From the NCBI GenBank assembly GCA_027623555.1, contig JAQBSZ010000004.1:124001-188000 (forward strand): a stretch of DNA of 64,000 nucleotides. The letters are read 5' to 3'. The translations under genes and the position numbers were made by a program. The DNA comes from Pseudomonadota bacterium (GTDB lineage Bacteria > Pseudomonadota > Gammaproteobacteria > Pseudomonadales > Pseudohongiellaceae). A model generated the notes under the pieces. That model had not been told where the DNA came from, did not search any database, and was given only the letters and a program-made list of their open reading frames with translations. How positions within the stretch are numbered: the stretch's first letter is position 1; every line of letters begins with the position of its first letter. Positions 25,598-35,172 of this stretch are shown here, piece by piece.

Positions 25598-28336
25598 ATG
25601 GAAAGATTACTGCTGACTCTAAGTGATGCCTTCGCCCTTGCCCCCTATAAGGTTCTGAAGTTCAAGAGTTTTATCCTGACTGGACTGGCAGTCGTCACTG
25701 CCGTGATGGTATTCGGCATTGTTACCCGCACCTCTCTCGATATGACTATGGAGAGCTTCCTGTCGCCGGATGACCCAGCCCTGGGAGCGCTTAACGACTT
25801 TCGCGAACAGTTCGGCAGTGACGACTCGGTATTTCTGGTGTACCGGGCAAAAGACGGCAATGCCTTCTCAAAAGAATCACTGGCAGCCGCGCAACAACTC
25901 ACCGATGACTTGCGGAACTGGCAGAATCTCGACCGCAGTGGCTATCCCGAAACCATGGACGGCTATGACCTGGACTGGAATGAGCTGAACCACATCCGCC
26001 GCGTTCAATCAATTACCAGTATCCGCTACCAGGAGAGTATCGGCGACAGCCTGCTATCGAATCGCCTGGTCCCCAGTGAATTGCCGGATTCAAACGATGA
26101 ATTCGTGGCGATTCGAGACAACGCCCTGGCGCAGACTGATTTTGTACTCGCCTTTTATTCAGCAGATACCGAGTATGGCGCCATTCTTATCCAGACTGAC
26201 TTCGGGACTACTCCGGTTGCAGGATTCGTTCCGGCAGTAGATGCATCTGATGTCGCTCTCGATGACAGCTTTGCAAGTTTCGATGACTTTGAAAGCTTTG
26301 ATCTGGAGTTTGATGAATCGGCAGCAGTGCAGGAAATCGAGTTCGAAGCCACGGACATGCTGGCCTACACCGCGTTTCACGTCATGACCAAGGCCATCTA
26401 TGAACGCTATGAAGAAAATTTCGAGTTTTTCCCGGTAGGAAATCCTGCACTCATGGAAATGATGATTGAAATTCTCGATGAGATGCAGTTGCTCGGCGTG
26501 TTGCTGGTGCTGATTTTCGTGCTGTTATTGTGGATATTATTCCGCTCGTTTAGTGCAGTAGTCTGGCCATTAGTGACAATACTGCTCAGTGTTGCCTGGG
26601 GATGGGGGATTCCGGTTTGGGCTGGTGTAACACTAACAATGATGATATCGCTAACGATCATGCTGATATTTGCCGTGGGAATTGCTGACTGTGTACACGT
26701 CATGAGTGCTTATTTCAGTTTTCGAAGAGCAGGAGAAGAACATCACAAGGCACTGTCACACGCCTACGGTAAAACCGGCCTGGCCATCATGGTCACCACC
26801 ATTACCACGATGTGCGGCGTGATGGCACTGACAACCTCCAACCTGTCGTTAATTCAGGTGTTCGGATGGACCTCTGCATTGGGTGTGTTCCTGGCCTTCT
26901 TCTTTACGATTGTCCTGTTGCCGATCCTGCTGGATCTCTGGCATCCGGGTAGCCCTACCGCCGACGCCAGTGTCGCAGACAGAATCGGCCAGCGCTGGAA
27001 AGCCTTGTCCAATAACAGGAAGATCACCATTGCTGTAGTGTACTTTTTAGTTGTATTCGGCGCTCTGGGGTTGCAGATCGGCGCTTACATCACCGCCGTC
27101 ACCTTGATGACCTACGTGGTAGTCAATTGGCAGACCCAGATTCTTGAGAGTGTACCCGGCATCGCCTCGCGCCATCCGATTAGTATCATGGCGATCTCCG
27201 CAGGCGTATTTGCCGTCTGCCTCTATGGCATGACCCTGGTGCGAATCGACACAAATATGACCGAGGTTATGGCTGAAGATTCATCGATACAGCGAACCTA
27301 CGCCACAGTGGATGAAAACATGGCCGGGGCACAAAACATGGAAATTGTGATCAATACCAATGTCGACGACGGACTCATGAGTCCTCGCTTGTTACAAACC
27401 ATTGATGACTTGCAGACCCATATTATTGAAACTTATCCGGAACAAGTGTCGCGTACCAATTCCCTGGCAAATATTGTTAAAACCACAAATGCTGTCATGA
27501 ATGGCAATGACCCGGAGTTCTTCAGGATTCCTGATTCTCAGCTGATGGTCTCGCAACTTCTTTATCTCTTTAACAGTGCCAATCCCGAAGATCGACGCGC
27601 AATCGTCTCGGATGATTACAGCAGCTCCCATATTTCAATAAATGCCTACAATGCAGGCTCCTATCAGTATCAGACTTTCTTTACCGAGATGGGTGAAGAA
27701 ATAGAGTTGAGATTCGCCGATCTGAAAACTGAGTTCCCCGATCTGAAAGTAAACGTAACTGGCACCATGCCGATGATGATGCGCATGGCAGATGAAGTGG
27801 CCCGCTCACAGTACAACAGCATGATTCTCGCCATCGGAGTGATCAGTGTAATTATGATTGTGACACTTGGCTCCTTTCAGGGCGGACTTATGGCCATGAT
27901 CCCCAATATGATACCAGCAACTCTGAGCTTCGGCCTGATGGGATTGTTCGGACTGCCGCTGGATGCGGATACCGTGTTGATTGCACCGATTATCATCGGC
28001 ATCGCCGTGGATGACACGATTCATTTCATGACTCATTATCGAGTCGACCTTGCCAGAACCGGCAGCATCAGTGTGGCACTGAAAAATACTATAGGAACCG
28101 TGGGTCAGGCTGTGATGTTCACTACCATGATCATCGCGCTAAGTTTTGCCATGCTGAGTTTTTCCAGCCATCTTGGTATGGCGAAGATGGGATTCTTCGG
28201 TTCTCTCGCTATCTTCGTTGCGCTGCTCTGTGATCTGTTCCTGATCCCGGCGATGATCATTACCTTCAAGCCCACCTTTGGTGTGAAAGACGCAGACACC
28301 ACTATCGATTTTTCAGCAACTGTGCAAGCGTCATAG
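25598..28336 (+). CDS. RND-superfamily MMPL transporter
   Basis: A 912-residue inner-membrane transporter of the MMPL/HpnN branch of RND proteins, which move lipids or other hydrophobic cargo using the proton gradient. There are two homologous halves: a first helix (about 25-45), a large periplasmic domain, five helices including GIADCVHVMSAYF, then a second repeat with GIAVDDTIHFMTHYR, whose acidic residues are typical of proton relay. The periplasmic loop carries an unusual acidic/Phe-rich stretch (SFASFDDFESFDLEF). The second ATG (25598) has AGGA at proper spacing; 25592 is too close. It heads a three-gene operon. Confidence 0.9.
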   Translation: MERLLLTLSDAFALAPYKVLKFKSFILTGLAVVTAVMVFGIVTRTSLDMTMESFLSPDDPALGALNDFREQFGSDDSVFLVYRAKDGNAFSKESLAAAQQLTDDLRNWQNLDRSGYPETMDGYDLDWNELNHIRRVQSITSIRYQESIGDSLLSNRLVPSELPDSNDEFVAIRDNALAQTDFVLAFYSADTEYGAILIQTDFGTTPVAGFVPAVDASDVALDDSFASFDDFESFDLEFDESAAVQEIEFEATDMLAYTAFHVMTKAIYERYEENFEFFPVGNPALMEMMIEILDEMQLLGVLLVLIFVLLLWILFRSFSAVVWPLVTILLSVAWGWGIPVWAGVTLTMMISLTIMLIFAVGIADCVHVMSAYFSFRRAGEEHHKALSHAYGKTGLAIMVTTITTMCGVMALTTSNLSLIQVFGWTSALGVFLAFFFTIVLLPILLDLWHPGSPTADASVADRIGQRWKALSNNRKITIAVVYFLVVFGALGLQIGAYITAVTLMTYVVVNWQTQILESVPGIASRHPISIMAISAGVFAVCLYGMTLVRIDTNMTEVMAEDSSIQRTYATVDENMAGAQNMEIVINTNVDDGLMSPRLLQTIDDLQTHIIETYPEQVSRTNSLANIVKTTNAVMNGNDPEFFRIPDSQLMVSQLLYLFNSANPEDRRAIVSDDYSSSHISINAYNAGSYQYQTFFTEMGEEIELRFADLKTEFPDLKVNVTGTMPMMMRMADEVARSQYNSMILAIGVISVIMIVTLGSFQGGLMAMIPNMIPATLSFGLMGLFGLPLDADTVLIAPIIIGIAVDDTIHFMTHYRVDLARTGSISVALKNTIGTVGQAVMFTTMIIALSFAMLSFSSHLGMAKMGFFGSLAIFVALLCDLFLIPAMIITFKPTFGVKDADTTIDFSATVQAS

Positions 28337-28356
28337 AGTTACCCGGGAGCTTAAGC

Positions 28357-29256
28357 ATGCCGCAGCGTTTTTTAGTAAGAGCCACAGCCATACTGTTAGG
28401 TATTCTGATTGGATTTCCACTATCTTCCATGGCACAGGATTTATCGGCTCGAGATATTCTGGAAAAAATGGAAGACAATCAACGAGCCCAATCCAATTCC
28501 GCCTTGACCCGCATGCAATTATCTACCTGCAAATACGGTGTCAGAGAGAGCCGCATAACCTGTGCGGAACGACCTCGGGTCAAGTCGCTGGAATCGGTCG
28601 GGAAAGGTTATGGGGTGGACCTGAAAGACACAAAATCGGTCATCGTTACTCTGGAACCCGCCTCGGAACGCGGCATCGGCATGCTCAGCTTCGCCTATGA
28701 CGACCCCAGCCGGGACAATGAAAGCTGGCTGTATCTTTCCGCGCTGGGACGGGTCAAGCGTATCGCCAGCGGCAGTGACGATGACGAAACGGAGCCCGGC
28801 TCCTTGTTCGGATCGGAATTTACTACCGAAGACCAGGAAACAGGAAAACTCGATGAGTATGAACTAAATATTCTTGAATCTACTTCTCTAGACGGCAGAG
28901 AAGTGTGGAAGATCGAGCAGATTCCCAATGAGGATCGCGCGCTGAAATCGCGCTATGCCAGAACCGTAGCCTACATCGACATGGAACGTTTCGTAGTCTT
29001 GCGCATGGAGATGTATGACCAGTATGACCGGGAAGTAAAACGCATGCTGGGTTCACGCGTCGAATTGATGAATGGGATATGGGTAACACGCTCCCTTACC
29101 ATGATGAATCTGGTCACCAATCGATTGTCTAATATGGCATTTCTGGAAATGCATACCGGCATTGAGGTGCCCGATGAGTTTCTGACCCAACGCACTCTCA
29201 CGGATGCGGCATTCCGCGAAACTGAATTGGAGAAGTTGCGAGCACAAATCCAGTAA
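28357..29256 (+). CDS. LolA-like outer-membrane lipoprotein-sorting protein
   Basis: A 299-residue periplasmic protein with a signal peptide (cleaved near SSMAQDL). The domain resembles the LolA-like family (PF17131 type) found beside MMPL transporters: SARDILEKMEDNQRAQSNSALTRM, a central SWLYLSALGRVKRIASG strand pair, and RYARTVAYIDMERFVVLRMEMYD. Such proteins form a half-barrel that may carry a lipid between membranes. It sits 20 bp after the RND pump and 5 bp before a barrel gene, so the three likely form one lipid or hydrophobe transport path. Confidence 0.88.
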   Translation: MPQRFLVRATAILLGILIGFPLSSMAQDLSARDILEKMEDNQRAQSNSALTRMQLSTCKYGVRESRITCAERPRVKSLESVGKGYGVDLKDTKSVIVTLEPASERGIGMLSFAYDDPSRDNESWLYLSALGRVKRIASGSDDDETEPGSLFGSEFTTEDQETGKLDEYELNILESTSLDGREVWKIEQIPNEDRALKSRYARTVAYIDMERFVVLRMEMYDQYDREVKRMLGSRVELMNGIWVTRSLTMMNLVTNRLSNMAFLEMHTGIEVPDEFLTQRTLTDAAFRETELEKLRAQIQ

Positions 29257-29261
29257 GGATC

Positions 29262-30689
29262 ATGAGATTTTCAGCCAACATTGTTGCAAGCCTTGGATTG
29301 CAGCTACTCTTCACTGCATTTTCCTCACAAGCTCAGCAAGTCAATGACCCGCAAGTGCTTGATGACAACCTGGACTTCGAACCAGATTTCGGGTTCGAAG
29401 AAGATCTGTTTGCAACTGCCTTCGACGAAGAGTCCAGCACTACAGATTCCTGGCTGGACGATTTTACCATTCGCATCAGCCAGCAATTCTTCGGTCAGGT
29501 CAACAACCATTCGATAGAGCCAATTCCAGGAATCCTATTTCCCCGGGAAGCGGAGATGGAGAATAACCGCCTCGGTATCAATATCCGCTATCAGAATGCG
29601 TTCGCGCCCGGCTGGTTACTGCAGGCCAGTGGCCAGGCCCGCTACTACTGGAAAGATGACTACGAATACGAGGCGAATAGCGACAGCATCGATGCCGAGT
29701 ACCGCGTTAACGAGTTCTTCCTGCAACGCAGCTACGGCCAGGAAAGCCTCAAGTTCGGCCGGCAGACCGTGGTATGGGGCGAGACTGTCGGCAACTCGGT
29801 ACTCGATGTTATCAACCATTTCGAGTTTCGCGATCTCACCATCATCGACATCGAAGATGCCCGACTCAATCAATGGATGGTGGTGTGGGACCATTTTGGT
29901 GAAGGCAGTAACTGGTCGAGCTTTGTAAATCTTTACCCGGAGTTCAATCCTGCAGCTGTACGCGGTAGCCCGTTCTTCTTCGAACCCGCGTTCAACCTGA
30001 CGGACTATGACCGGGACAGTGAGCTGTTGTTTGAAGCAGGCACGCAGTGGCGCAAGTCATTTGAACTCAGTGACATCAGCTTCATGGCGGCGTACTTGTA
30101 CGAAAACCAATTGCGCTACGAAGACCCGATAAGTGGGATCGGAGATGCCATCGCCAAGGGGAATGATTTCCTGCTATTAGGATTCAGCGCCAACCGGGCC
30201 ATTGGTCGCCTTTTGCTGAATTTCGACCTGGCTTTCAGCCACAACGTGTTGGCGGACAGCTTTAATTTCCCCGGTACTGCCCTGGCATCGCCACTGGATC
30301 TGCGTAAAGACCAGATTGGCACTTCCTTCGGTTTCGAGTACGCCTTAGATAATGAACAGAGCGTCAGCCTCGGCATCCAGGCCCAGAAATTGCTCGATGA
30401 GAACGAAGGCCTCCTGCCGGGGCAGCAATTGTTCAATGAAGGTGTGTTTGGCAGTTGGCTGGTGAGATACAGCAACACCCTGCTCAATAGCGACCTGGTG
30501 CTATCTTCGACCCTGCAAGGCGACCTGAAAGGCGATTCTTTTCTGGCACTGCTTGGTATCGATTACACGATAAATGACAACTGGTCCGTCTCCGGCCAGG
30601 TAATCAGTATTACTTCGAATCGTGAGTCGCCACTGGTGTTCTTCGATGCAGATGTACGACTCGGTGCGACTATCAGCTATTCATTCTGA
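29262..30689 (+). CDS. DUF1302-like outer-membrane beta-barrel protein
   Basis: A 475-residue outer-membrane protein with a signal peptide (FSSQAQQ) and an acidic N-terminal segment (DDNLDFEPDFGFEEDLF). It has repeated amphipathic strands: LKFGRQTVVWGETVGNSVLDVINHFEFRDL is the hallmark of DUF1302 proteins, and the chain ends in the strand GATISYSF with the C-terminal Phe used by BamA. Encoded 5 bp after the LolA-like gene, it is the presumed outer-membrane end of the MMPL/LolA-like system. Confidence 0.88.
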   Translation: MRFSANIVASLGLQLLFTAFSSQAQQVNDPQVLDDNLDFEPDFGFEEDLFATAFDEESSTTDSWLDDFTIRISQQFFGQVNNHSIEPIPGILFPREAEMENNRLGINIRYQNAFAPGWLLQASGQARYYWKDDYEYEANSDSIDAEYRVNEFFLQRSYGQESLKFGRQTVVWGETVGNSVLDVINHFEFRDLTIIDIEDARLNQWMVVWDHFGEGSNWSSFVNLYPEFNPAAVRGSPFFFEPAFNLTDYDRDSELLFEAGTQWRKSFELSDISFMAAYLYENQLRYEDPISGIGDAIAKGNDFLLLGFSANRAIGRLLLNFDLAFSHNVLADSFNFPGTALASPLDLRKDQIGTSFGFEYALDNEQSVSLGIQAQKLLDENEGLLPGQQLFNEGVFGSWLVRYSNTLLNSDLVLSSTLQGDLKGDSFLALLGIDYTINDNWSVSGQVISITSNRESPLVFFDADVRLGATISYSF

Positions 30690-30812
30690 ATGTAGGAATT
30701 CGTGAAGTGGACACACCTGGAAAATTATGACTCAATCCAAGTGCGATTGTTCACAATGGAATTAATGATCGACTCGCGTATTTTCTGGTGCTGAAGAAAA
30801 GGTCTTAACTTC

Positions 30813-31280
30813 ATGTCTGAATCATCTTTACAAGGAATAAATCCGAACCGCTTGTTATTGATCGATGACAGTAAGGGAATCACCGACATTCTCGAAGAAA
30901 TTAGCAGTGACGCCGGATATGATGTGCGCAGCGTCAACCAGTACGATTTCATCATCCAGGAAATAGAGCTGCACGTACCCACCGTTATCTTTCTGGATCT
31001 TCATCTCGGCCCCGCGGATCACCTGGAAAGCGATGAGGAGATTCCCCGGGAAGGTATGGAAATCCTCAAATACCTGTCCACCAGCCGATCCAAAGCGAAG
31101 ATCGTCATTGTCAGCGGGCTCTCCAGAAGAACCCGCGAGCTCAATCAGTACCTGGGGCGAGACCTTGACCTACATGTGGTTGGTAGCATCTCCAAACCAT
31201 TTAATATAAAGAATGTGCAGGAGATTCTGGAAAAGTTGAGGGTTCAAACAGGTCCCGGATCAGAACAGGTGTTTATTTAG
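30813..31280 (+). CDS. Response-regulator receiver protein
   Basis: A 155-residue stand-alone receiver domain. The acidic pocket D18-D19, phospho-acceptor D62 (VIFLDLHLG), Ser101 (IVSGLS) and Lys128 (SKPF) are all present, so it should be phosphorylated by a histidine kinase encoded elsewhere. There is no output domain; the short tail suggests a CheY-like role. An insertion between D62 and the next helix (HLESDEEIPREG) is longer than usual. Confidence 0.88.
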   Translation: MSESSLQGINPNRLLLIDDSKGITDILEEISSDAGYDVRSVNQYDFIIQEIELHVPTVIFLDLHLGPADHLESDEEIPREGMEILKYLSTSRSKAKIVIVSGLSRRTRELNQYLGRDLDLHVVGSISKPFNIKNVQEILEKLRVQTGPGSEQVFI

Positions 31281-31296
31281 CCCTCTTATTACAGCT

Positions 31297-31965
31297 TTAG
31301 TCTGACCGGGAATAACTCACGCTGATGTGTACCGGCACAAGCTGCTGTGATGCCATAGTGCGCAGGTTCACAAACAGAAAAAGCAGCGCCCCGAGCATCT
31401 CAAGACCCTCTTCCACCATCACTGCCATCATATAGGCCAGCGAGTCGCTATCCATGTCTTCGCTCAACAGCTCGACAATAATGGCACCTGACACAAATCC
31501 CGCTCCGGAAAGAATAAATAGCAGTGCCAAGCGGCGTGGCAGCGAAAGCAGAAAAGGTATGAAGGCAAGCACCACCAGTAGTACCAGGATGCCACCGAAG
31601 ATCGCCCAGTTGGAGTCAATGGCCGTATTGAAGCTCTCGTGCAGGCCCGCCACCTCATCCACCGCCAGAATGAAGAACCCAGCGGCCATCATTCCCCAGT
31701 AATAACGACGCTCAGTCGCTTTGGCTGTCGTGATCAGATAAAGCACAAACGCGTTGTTGAGTAACAGAAAACTTGAGAACCAGGTGGGAATATTGTTTTC
31801 TTCGTCCAGATCGAATAGCTGCAATAACAGCCAGGGTAATTCCTCGACCTGGTAGTTATAGAGATAGAGTCCGGTATGAATGGCGATTAACAGCAGCGCG
31901 ACTACTAACAGAAGCAGGCAGTAATGGCGTACATTAATTGTCAGTGCATATTTTGGTTCAGACAT
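31297..31965 (-). CDS. Multi-pass membrane protein of unknown function
   Basis: A 222-residue protein with about six transmembrane helices. Distinctive hydrophilic motifs are DLDEENNIPTWFSS between helices 1 and 2, DEVAGLHESF in the third hydrophobic stretch and MVEEGLEMLGA near the C-terminus. Acidic and His residues within membrane segments (DEVAGLHE) suggest a functional site, but I do not recognise the family. It is convergent with the receiver gene and followed on neither side by partners. Confidence 0.65.
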   Translation of the reverse strand: MSEPKYALTINVRHYCLLLLVVALLLIAIHTGLYLYNYQVEELPWLLLQLFDLDEENNIPTWFSSFLLLNNAFVLYLITTAKATERRYYWGMMAAGFFILAVDEVAGLHESFNTAIDSNWAIFGGILVLLVVLAFIPFLLSLPRRLALLFILSGAGFVSGAIIVELLSEDMDSDSLAYMMAVMVEEGLEMLGALLFLFVNLRTMASQQLVPVHISVSYSRSD

Positions 31966-32033
31966 GGCAGAAAGTATCGAAGATCAGTTAATTACAGAGT
32001 AATCAAAATTGTCAGAAAACTAAACTTGCGGCT

Positions 32034-32065
32034 ACAAAAAACGCAGCCGAAGCTGCGTTTTTTGT
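32034..32065. terminator. Strong bidirectional terminator
   Basis: A perfect 14-bp inverted repeat (ACAAAAAACGCAGC and its complement) around a CGAA tetraloop. A-tract and T-tract on both sides let it work in either direction; it lies 19 bp after the stop of the minus-strand gene at 32085. Confidence 0.92.
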
Positions 32066-32084
32066 CATATTGAGGAAGCAATAT

Positions 32085-32627
32085 CTATTCCTTGATGCAG
32101 CCCTTTCTGATATCCACCGGATAATAGAATTCTCCGGCTATTTCATCGTCAACGCGTGCAGGAGGGAATGCGGGTTCAGTCGGAGAAAGAGGGTCACATG
32201 TCCTGAGACCGCCATTCTCAAATTCTGTATCGGTGAGCGCTACCCACTCATCATCTGAACACACTTTGCCCTCGTAGTAGATAAATGCGGTTTGGTAAGA
32301 TGGTGGATCATTCTCATTATCAGAAGGAACCAGTATTTCATCAATGGATCTCACTACGGAGGATGTGCAGACCAGAACGGGTGGCTCCGGTTCGCCACAA
32401 TCCCGAGCATGACCACGGCCGCGGCCTTTCTTGTGGCTCTTGCCACTCTTGCAGTGCCCCAGGCCCTTGCCCGATTTATCACTCTTATCGCTCTTGAAAC
32501 TTTTTCCACTCTAGTGGCTTTTCCCACTCTTATCACTCTTATCGCTCTTCCCCTTGGCCATGGCAGTTCCCACGAACAAGGCAAGGCAGATAGTCAGCAA
32601 AAAGGTCGTAATTCTCTTCAACTTCAT
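32085..32627 (-). pseudogene. Lys/Ser-rich secreted protein gene interrupted by in-frame TAG
   Basis: One continuous frame of about 180 codons from ATG 32627 to the stop at 32085, broken only by an amber TAG at 32511-32513. The first part is a signal peptide (MKLKRITTFLLTICLALFVG, cut after TAMA) and KGKSDKSDKSGKSH. After the TAG the same repeat resumes (SGKSFKSDKSDKSGKG), then GHCKSGKSHKKGRGRGHARDC and a domain ending in YYPVDIRKGCIKE with conserved-looking Cys. A GTG at 32354 could start the distal part alone. It may be a recent pseudogene, a sequencing error or a read-through stop. No family recognised. A terminator follows. Confidence 0.7.
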
Positions 32628-32849
32628 CTGGCGCCCCCAAATAGCATATGACGGAATTTTCCTACGCAGAATTTCGCACAGAAAGAGGAAAAAGTCAGTG
32701 AGGTGTTGGGCAATCCCGGGTATAAATCGCAAGATTGTGATGCAGATCTATATTTTTACCCTGTGTTTTAGCGGGAACTAAAACCCTTCGGTCACAGCTG
32801 TGCCACTGCTGCCGCTCGCCAACTCTCACTGTGAAATCCTGGTAAAGAA

Positions 32850-34097
32850 TTAGTACTTCAGTGGCCTGTAAAAGATCTCTGCATCGAACTCACCTTCCCA
32901 GTTTGCCACCGCCGTAGCGACAGAGAGGTCTCCTCCGATATTCACGCTGGTACGCAGCATATCCAGAGGGCGATCGAAGGGAAGGATGAAGCCAATCACC
33001 ACGGCGATCTGCTCGGGTGATATGCCGATGGTTTCCATCACCGCTGCCATCAGGAACAGAGAGGCACCAGGTACCGCTGCAGTACCTATCGATACCAGCG
33101 TTGTTGAACCTGCTATCAGCGCATAGTCCGCCAGGCTCAGATCGATGCCAAACGCCTGGGCTGCAAATACCGAAACGATGCCGACATACAGCGCCGTGCC
33201 ATCCATATTGATCGTGGCGCCCAGGGGCAGCACTGTCGAGGCGACAATGGGTTTAATGCCCAGGTTCTCTTCTGCCACCGACATGGTAACCGGCAGGGTT
33301 GCCGAACTCGACGAGGTGGAGAATGCCACCAGCATCGCATCGCGTGCACCGCGAAAGAACATCACTGGTGAGAGTTTAAGCATGAGTTTCATGATGATCA
33401 GGCCGTGCATGACAACCATATGCACGATACAGCCAATTAACACCGCTATGGCCAGCGTGATAACGTCCAGCAGTGCAGCAACACCCTGGGTTCCAGACAC
33501 CCAGGCAATCAGGGCAAACACTCCGAACGGTGCCACTTCCATAACCCAGTGAGTAATTCGCAGCATGACTTCTGTGGAGGCTTCCATCAGGTCAGCTACC
33601 GGTTTACCTTTGTCACCGATCGTGAGCAGACTGACACCCATCAGCAAGGCAAAAAAGATAATCGCCAGGATATTTCCTTCGGCCAGCGCGGCGATTGGAT
33701 TGGCGGGAACGATGCTCATCAATCGTTCACCCAGCGGAATAGCCTCTTGCACCTCACCCGGTACGGCGTTCGACAAATCCACACCGACACCTGGCTGCAA
33801 AATGGCAGCAAGGAATAACCCGATACAAATAGCGACAAGAGTGGTAAGGAGATAGATAGCCAGAGTTTTAACACCGAGTGATCCGAGTTTTGCAGGATCG
33901 CCCATCGATACGACCCCGGCAACCAGGGTGACAAAAACCAGCGGCACAACAACCATGCGAATGAGACGGATAAACAGATTGCCGATCCAGACGATGCTTT
34001 CAGACCCCGGGCCCCAGATCGTTCCGACGATAACACCCAGGACTAATGCAGCCAGGATGCGTTTCCATAAGGCTATCTCAAACCAGGTACCAATCAT
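32850..34097 (-). CDS. Dicarboxylate/amino acid:cation symporter (DAACS family)
   Basis: A 415-residue inner-membrane symporter of the DctA/GltP family importing C4-dicarboxylates or glutamate/aspartate with Na+ or H+. Start 34097 has GGGGGAAG upstream; the longer frame from 34181 would overlap the preceding gene. Family landmarks: N-terminal FIRLIRMVVVPLVFVTL, the serine-rich hairpin AFSTSSSSATLPVTM, and the substrate site NMDGTALY. It lies 46 bp after an MBL hydrolase gene in the same direction. Confidence 0.94.
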   Translation of the reverse strand: MIGTWFEIALWKRILAALVLGVIVGTIWGPGSESIVWIGNLFIRLIRMVVVPLVFVTLVAGVVSMGDPAKLGSLGVKTLAIYLLTTLVAICIGLFLAAILQPGVGVDLSNAVPGEVQEAIPLGERLMSIVPANPIAALAEGNILAIIFFALLMGVSLLTIGDKGKPVADLMEASTEVMLRITHWVMEVAPFGVFALIAWVSGTQGVAALLDVITLAIAVLIGCIVHMVVMHGLIIMKLMLKLSPVMFFRGARDAMLVAFSTSSSSATLPVTMSVAEENLGIKPIVASTVLPLGATINMDGTALYVGIVSVFAAQAFGIDLSLADYALIAGSTTLVSIGTAAVPGASLFLMAAVMETIGISPEQIAVVIGFILPFDRPLDMLRTSVNIGGDLSVATAVANWEGEFDAEIFYRPLKY

Positions 34098-34143
34098 GCA
34101 CTTCCCCCCATTGTCGGTAAACGAGTAAACCTGTTGGATAGTT

Positions 34144-35082
34144 TCAGGGAAGTTCCCTATAGAGAGTAGCAACAGCGGCACTCATTCTCCTGCTGTCACT
34201 CTTCCACTGTGGGTATTGCTCGGAAAATTCAGTATTCAGCCGGGCTGCTGCGTCATTCTCAGAAAGCCCCTGTTGCTTCAACAAGCGAGTTTCTTCTGTC
34301 AGGGCTGCAAAGAGTTGTCGCCAGTTCTCCAGCATCGATTTATCGCCGATCGAACCATGGGCACCGACAATTACTGACGGATCAAGTTCTTCCAGGTGAT
34401 CCAGAAATTCAACCCAGCGCGCAACGGAGCCATTGACAGCATCGAGTGAAGGAAACACACCGAGCATTACTGTGTCACCGGTAAAGAGAACGGCTTCTTC
34501 TTCTACAAAAACCAGAGTATCTCCCTGGGTATGCAGGGACCCCGACTGAAATAGGCGCGCAGTCAATCCACCGAGGTCGAGGACTATTTCATCTTCAAAC
34601 AGGATGTCGGCAACGGGATAATCGACTCCCGAAAGCAGCTCAGCGGTTACAGCCGACCGGCGGGCGAAGAGGTTCTTTATTCCCTCGCCATTGGCCATTT
34701 CCTCCTGCTGCACCTTTGCTGTTATCAACAAGGCCTCACTGCCAAGGCCTGCAGTACCCAGCGTGTGCTCAGGATGATAATGCGTGGTCACCACATAGAG
34801 GATTGTATTGCTACTGACCCGATTGACGGCTTGCAGAATGGTTTCGCCATTGCGCGGCCCCAGTCCAGTATCAACAACCAAAGTGGCTCTTTTCCCAACT
34901 ATTATTCCCACATTGGGTACCAGTGGAACAAAGTTGTCTGGAATTGCGTAGACGCTTGCCGACACCTGCTGCATCCGGTCCGCCTGAATAAGCGGCTCAT
35001 TATCTTGTGCATGCACGGAAAAATTAACCCATAAGACAGGAATCAATCCTAGTATTCCTGAAAACGGATGGGATCCTTTCAT
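34144..35082 (-). CDS. Exported MBL-fold hydrolase
   Basis: A 312-residue periplasmic metallo-beta-lactamase-fold protein. The start at 35082 is chosen because a signal peptide then begins there (MKGSHPFSGILGLIPVLWVNFSVHAQ). The metal motif is HYHPEH (canonical HxHxDH with Glu in place of Asp), followed by SLHTQGDTLVF, LFTGDTVMLG and VGAHGS, which supply the remaining ligands. This resembles the broad group of periplasmic MBL proteins related to SoxH and quinoprotein-relay hydrolases. Substrate unknown. Confidence 0.87.
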   Translation of the reverse strand: MKGSHPFSGILGLIPVLWVNFSVHAQDNEPLIQADRMQQVSASVYAIPDNFVPLVPNVGIIVGKRATLVVDTGLGPRNGETILQAVNRVSSNTILYVVTTHYHPEHTLGTAGLGSEALLITAKVQQEEMANGEGIKNLFARRSAVTAELLSGVDYPVADILFEDEIVLDLGGLTARLFQSGSLHTQGDTLVFVEEEAVLFTGDTVMLGVFPSLDAVNGSVARWVEFLDHLEELDPSVIVGAHGSIGDKSMLENWRQLFAALTEETRLLKQQGLSENDAAARLNTEFSEQYPQWKSDSRRMSAAVATLYRELP

Positions 35083-35172
35083 TTTGGTTTTCCGGCCATT
35101 AGTACTTGCTAGGAGACTATAGAAATTCATACCATAGTTCCAGTACTTAGCGACGCATCAACAGGACCCGGC

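Noticed and set aside
32354..32584. 76-codon minus-strand frame rich in Arg/Ala within the Lys/Ser-rich gene
   Set aside because: Out of frame with the signal peptide and repeats; a frame-shifted reading of the same repeat DNA.
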